DNA from: Modicisalibacter sp033446685
Lineage (GTDB): Bacteria; Pseudomonadota; Gammaproteobacteria; Pseudomonadales; Halomonadaceae
Length of the DNA: 64,000 nucleotides
Direction: 5' to 3'
Assembly: GCF_033446685.1 (NCBI RefSeq)
Contig: NZ_JAWQLY010000011.1
Location: 62,001-126,000 of the forward strand
Below are positions 63,438-64,000 of the stretch, piece by piece. The notes beneath the pieces were generated by a model. It saw only the letters and a program-made list of their open reading frames with translations, was not told the origin of the DNA and made no database searches. The number at the start of each line of letters is the position of its first letter. Within the stretch, counting starts at the first letter, position 1. A program made the position numbers and the translations under genes.

Positions 63438-64000
63438 TCAACAGCGCGGACTGGCGAAGGCCATCACCTCCTCGACACGCCCCTTGCCCAGCGCCAGCTG
63501 AATCAGCCGGTCGATGCCCAGTGCGACGCCGCTGCCCGCCGGCATGCCGGCCTCGAGCGCGGCGAGCAAACGCTCGTCGACGTCCACCAGCGGTTTGCCC
63601 AGTTCGCGCCGCTGCGCATTGTCGGCGGCGAAGCGCCGCGCCTGCTCGGCGGCATCGGTGAGCTCGTCATAGCCGTTGGCCAGTTCGAGCCCGTCCACAT
63701 AGAGCTCGAAGCGCGCCGCGACGAGTTCGCCTTCACTGTCGCGATGATGGCGTGCCAGTGCCGCCTGGCTGGCCGGATAGTCGATGACCACGTCGATCCC
63801 CTCGCGGCCCAGCGTCGGCTCGATCACCAGGCCCATCAGCAGGTCCAGGCAGCCGTCGCGGTCGGCGTCATCCATGTCCAGCCCGCCGCGCTCGCCGGCC
63901 AGTTGGCGTAGCGAGGCCAGCGGCGTGGTGAACGGGTCGACCTGCAACTGCTCGCGAAACAGTTCGCGGTAGGGCCGCAGCCGCTCGCCGCCGGCCGCCG
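63438..64000 (-). CDS. epmA: Elongation factor P--(R)-beta-lysine ligase, C-terminal part
   Basis: The right edge of the window cuts the gene; about 187 C-terminal residues are present. A class II LysRS-like core ends with VALGIDRLIQLALG (motif 3: GSGVALGIDRL) after FELYVDGLELANGYDELTD. EpmA lysylates EF-P at a conserved Lys. Reading continues in frame to 64000 (YRELFREQLQVDPFTTPLA). Convergent with psd, 28 bases apart. Confidence 0.92.
   Translation of the reverse strand, partial: AAGGERLRPYRELFREQLQVDPFTTPLASLRQLAGERGGLDMDDADRDGCLDLLMGLVIEPTLGREGIDVVIDYPASQAALARHHRDSEGELVAARFELYVDGLELANGYDELTDAAEQARRFAADNAQRRELGKPLVDVDERLLAALEAGMPAGSGVALGIDRLIQLALGKGRVEEVMAFASPRC

Overview
The window reads as a chromosomal segment of a GC-rich, aerobic, moderately halophilic gammaproteobacterium, most probably a member of the Halomonadaceae (Halomonas or a close relative). 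This is judged from protein style, the hfq/mutL/tsaE and suf neighbourhoods, the Pseudomonas-like proline locus and the base composition. No ribosomal RNA is present to settle it.

Layout. 1-5 kb: the start of a CUT1-type ABC ATPase gene, divergent from a sigma-54 activator (AcoR type) with a good sigma-54 promoter between them; then small stress-type genes (Pmp3 family, CBS pair) and a UbiA/MenA-type prenyltransferase. 5.06 kb: tRNA-Gly(CCC). 5.1-10.8 kb: a five-gene peptide-type ABC importer operon. 11-18.6 kb: an orphan TctC-like binding protein, an AraC regulator, a short PutA (no DNA-binding domain) and PutP, which together form a proline-use locus. 18.6-26.4 kb: a YbgE-like protein, OmpW, gamma-glutamylcyclotransferase, YqcC, a cystine/polar amino acid ABC operon, a DUF3549-like protein, and a zinc-protease-like protein with RimK. 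26.4-33.2 kb: SanA and the suf Fe-S assembly operon (Rrf2 regulator-sufB-C-D-S-T).

33.6-43.9 kb is the accessory highlight: six co-directional genes resembling the core of alginate synthesis and export. They are a UDP-glucose dehydrogenase in place of AlgD, an Alg8-like GT2 synthase with an extra C-terminal domain, an Alg44-like PilZ/HlyD protein, a PL14 lyase, a PL5 (AlgL-like) lyase and a very long AlgK-like Sel1 lipoprotein. There is no epimerase, acetylase or AlgE-type porin. The simplest reading is a c-di-GMP-gated machine for a UDP-glucuronate-derived polyuronate (glucuronan-like) rather than alginate.

44-64 kb: terC behind a yybP-ykoY-type (Mn2+) riboswitch candidate, then a long conserved housekeeping block on the minus strand: purA, hisZ, hflC, hflK, hflX, hfq, miaA, mutL, amiB, tsaE and nnrD. 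queG, orn, rsgA, a rhodanese, psd and a partial epmA follow. Two different heptameric tandem repeats lie just after queG and after the rhodanese gene.
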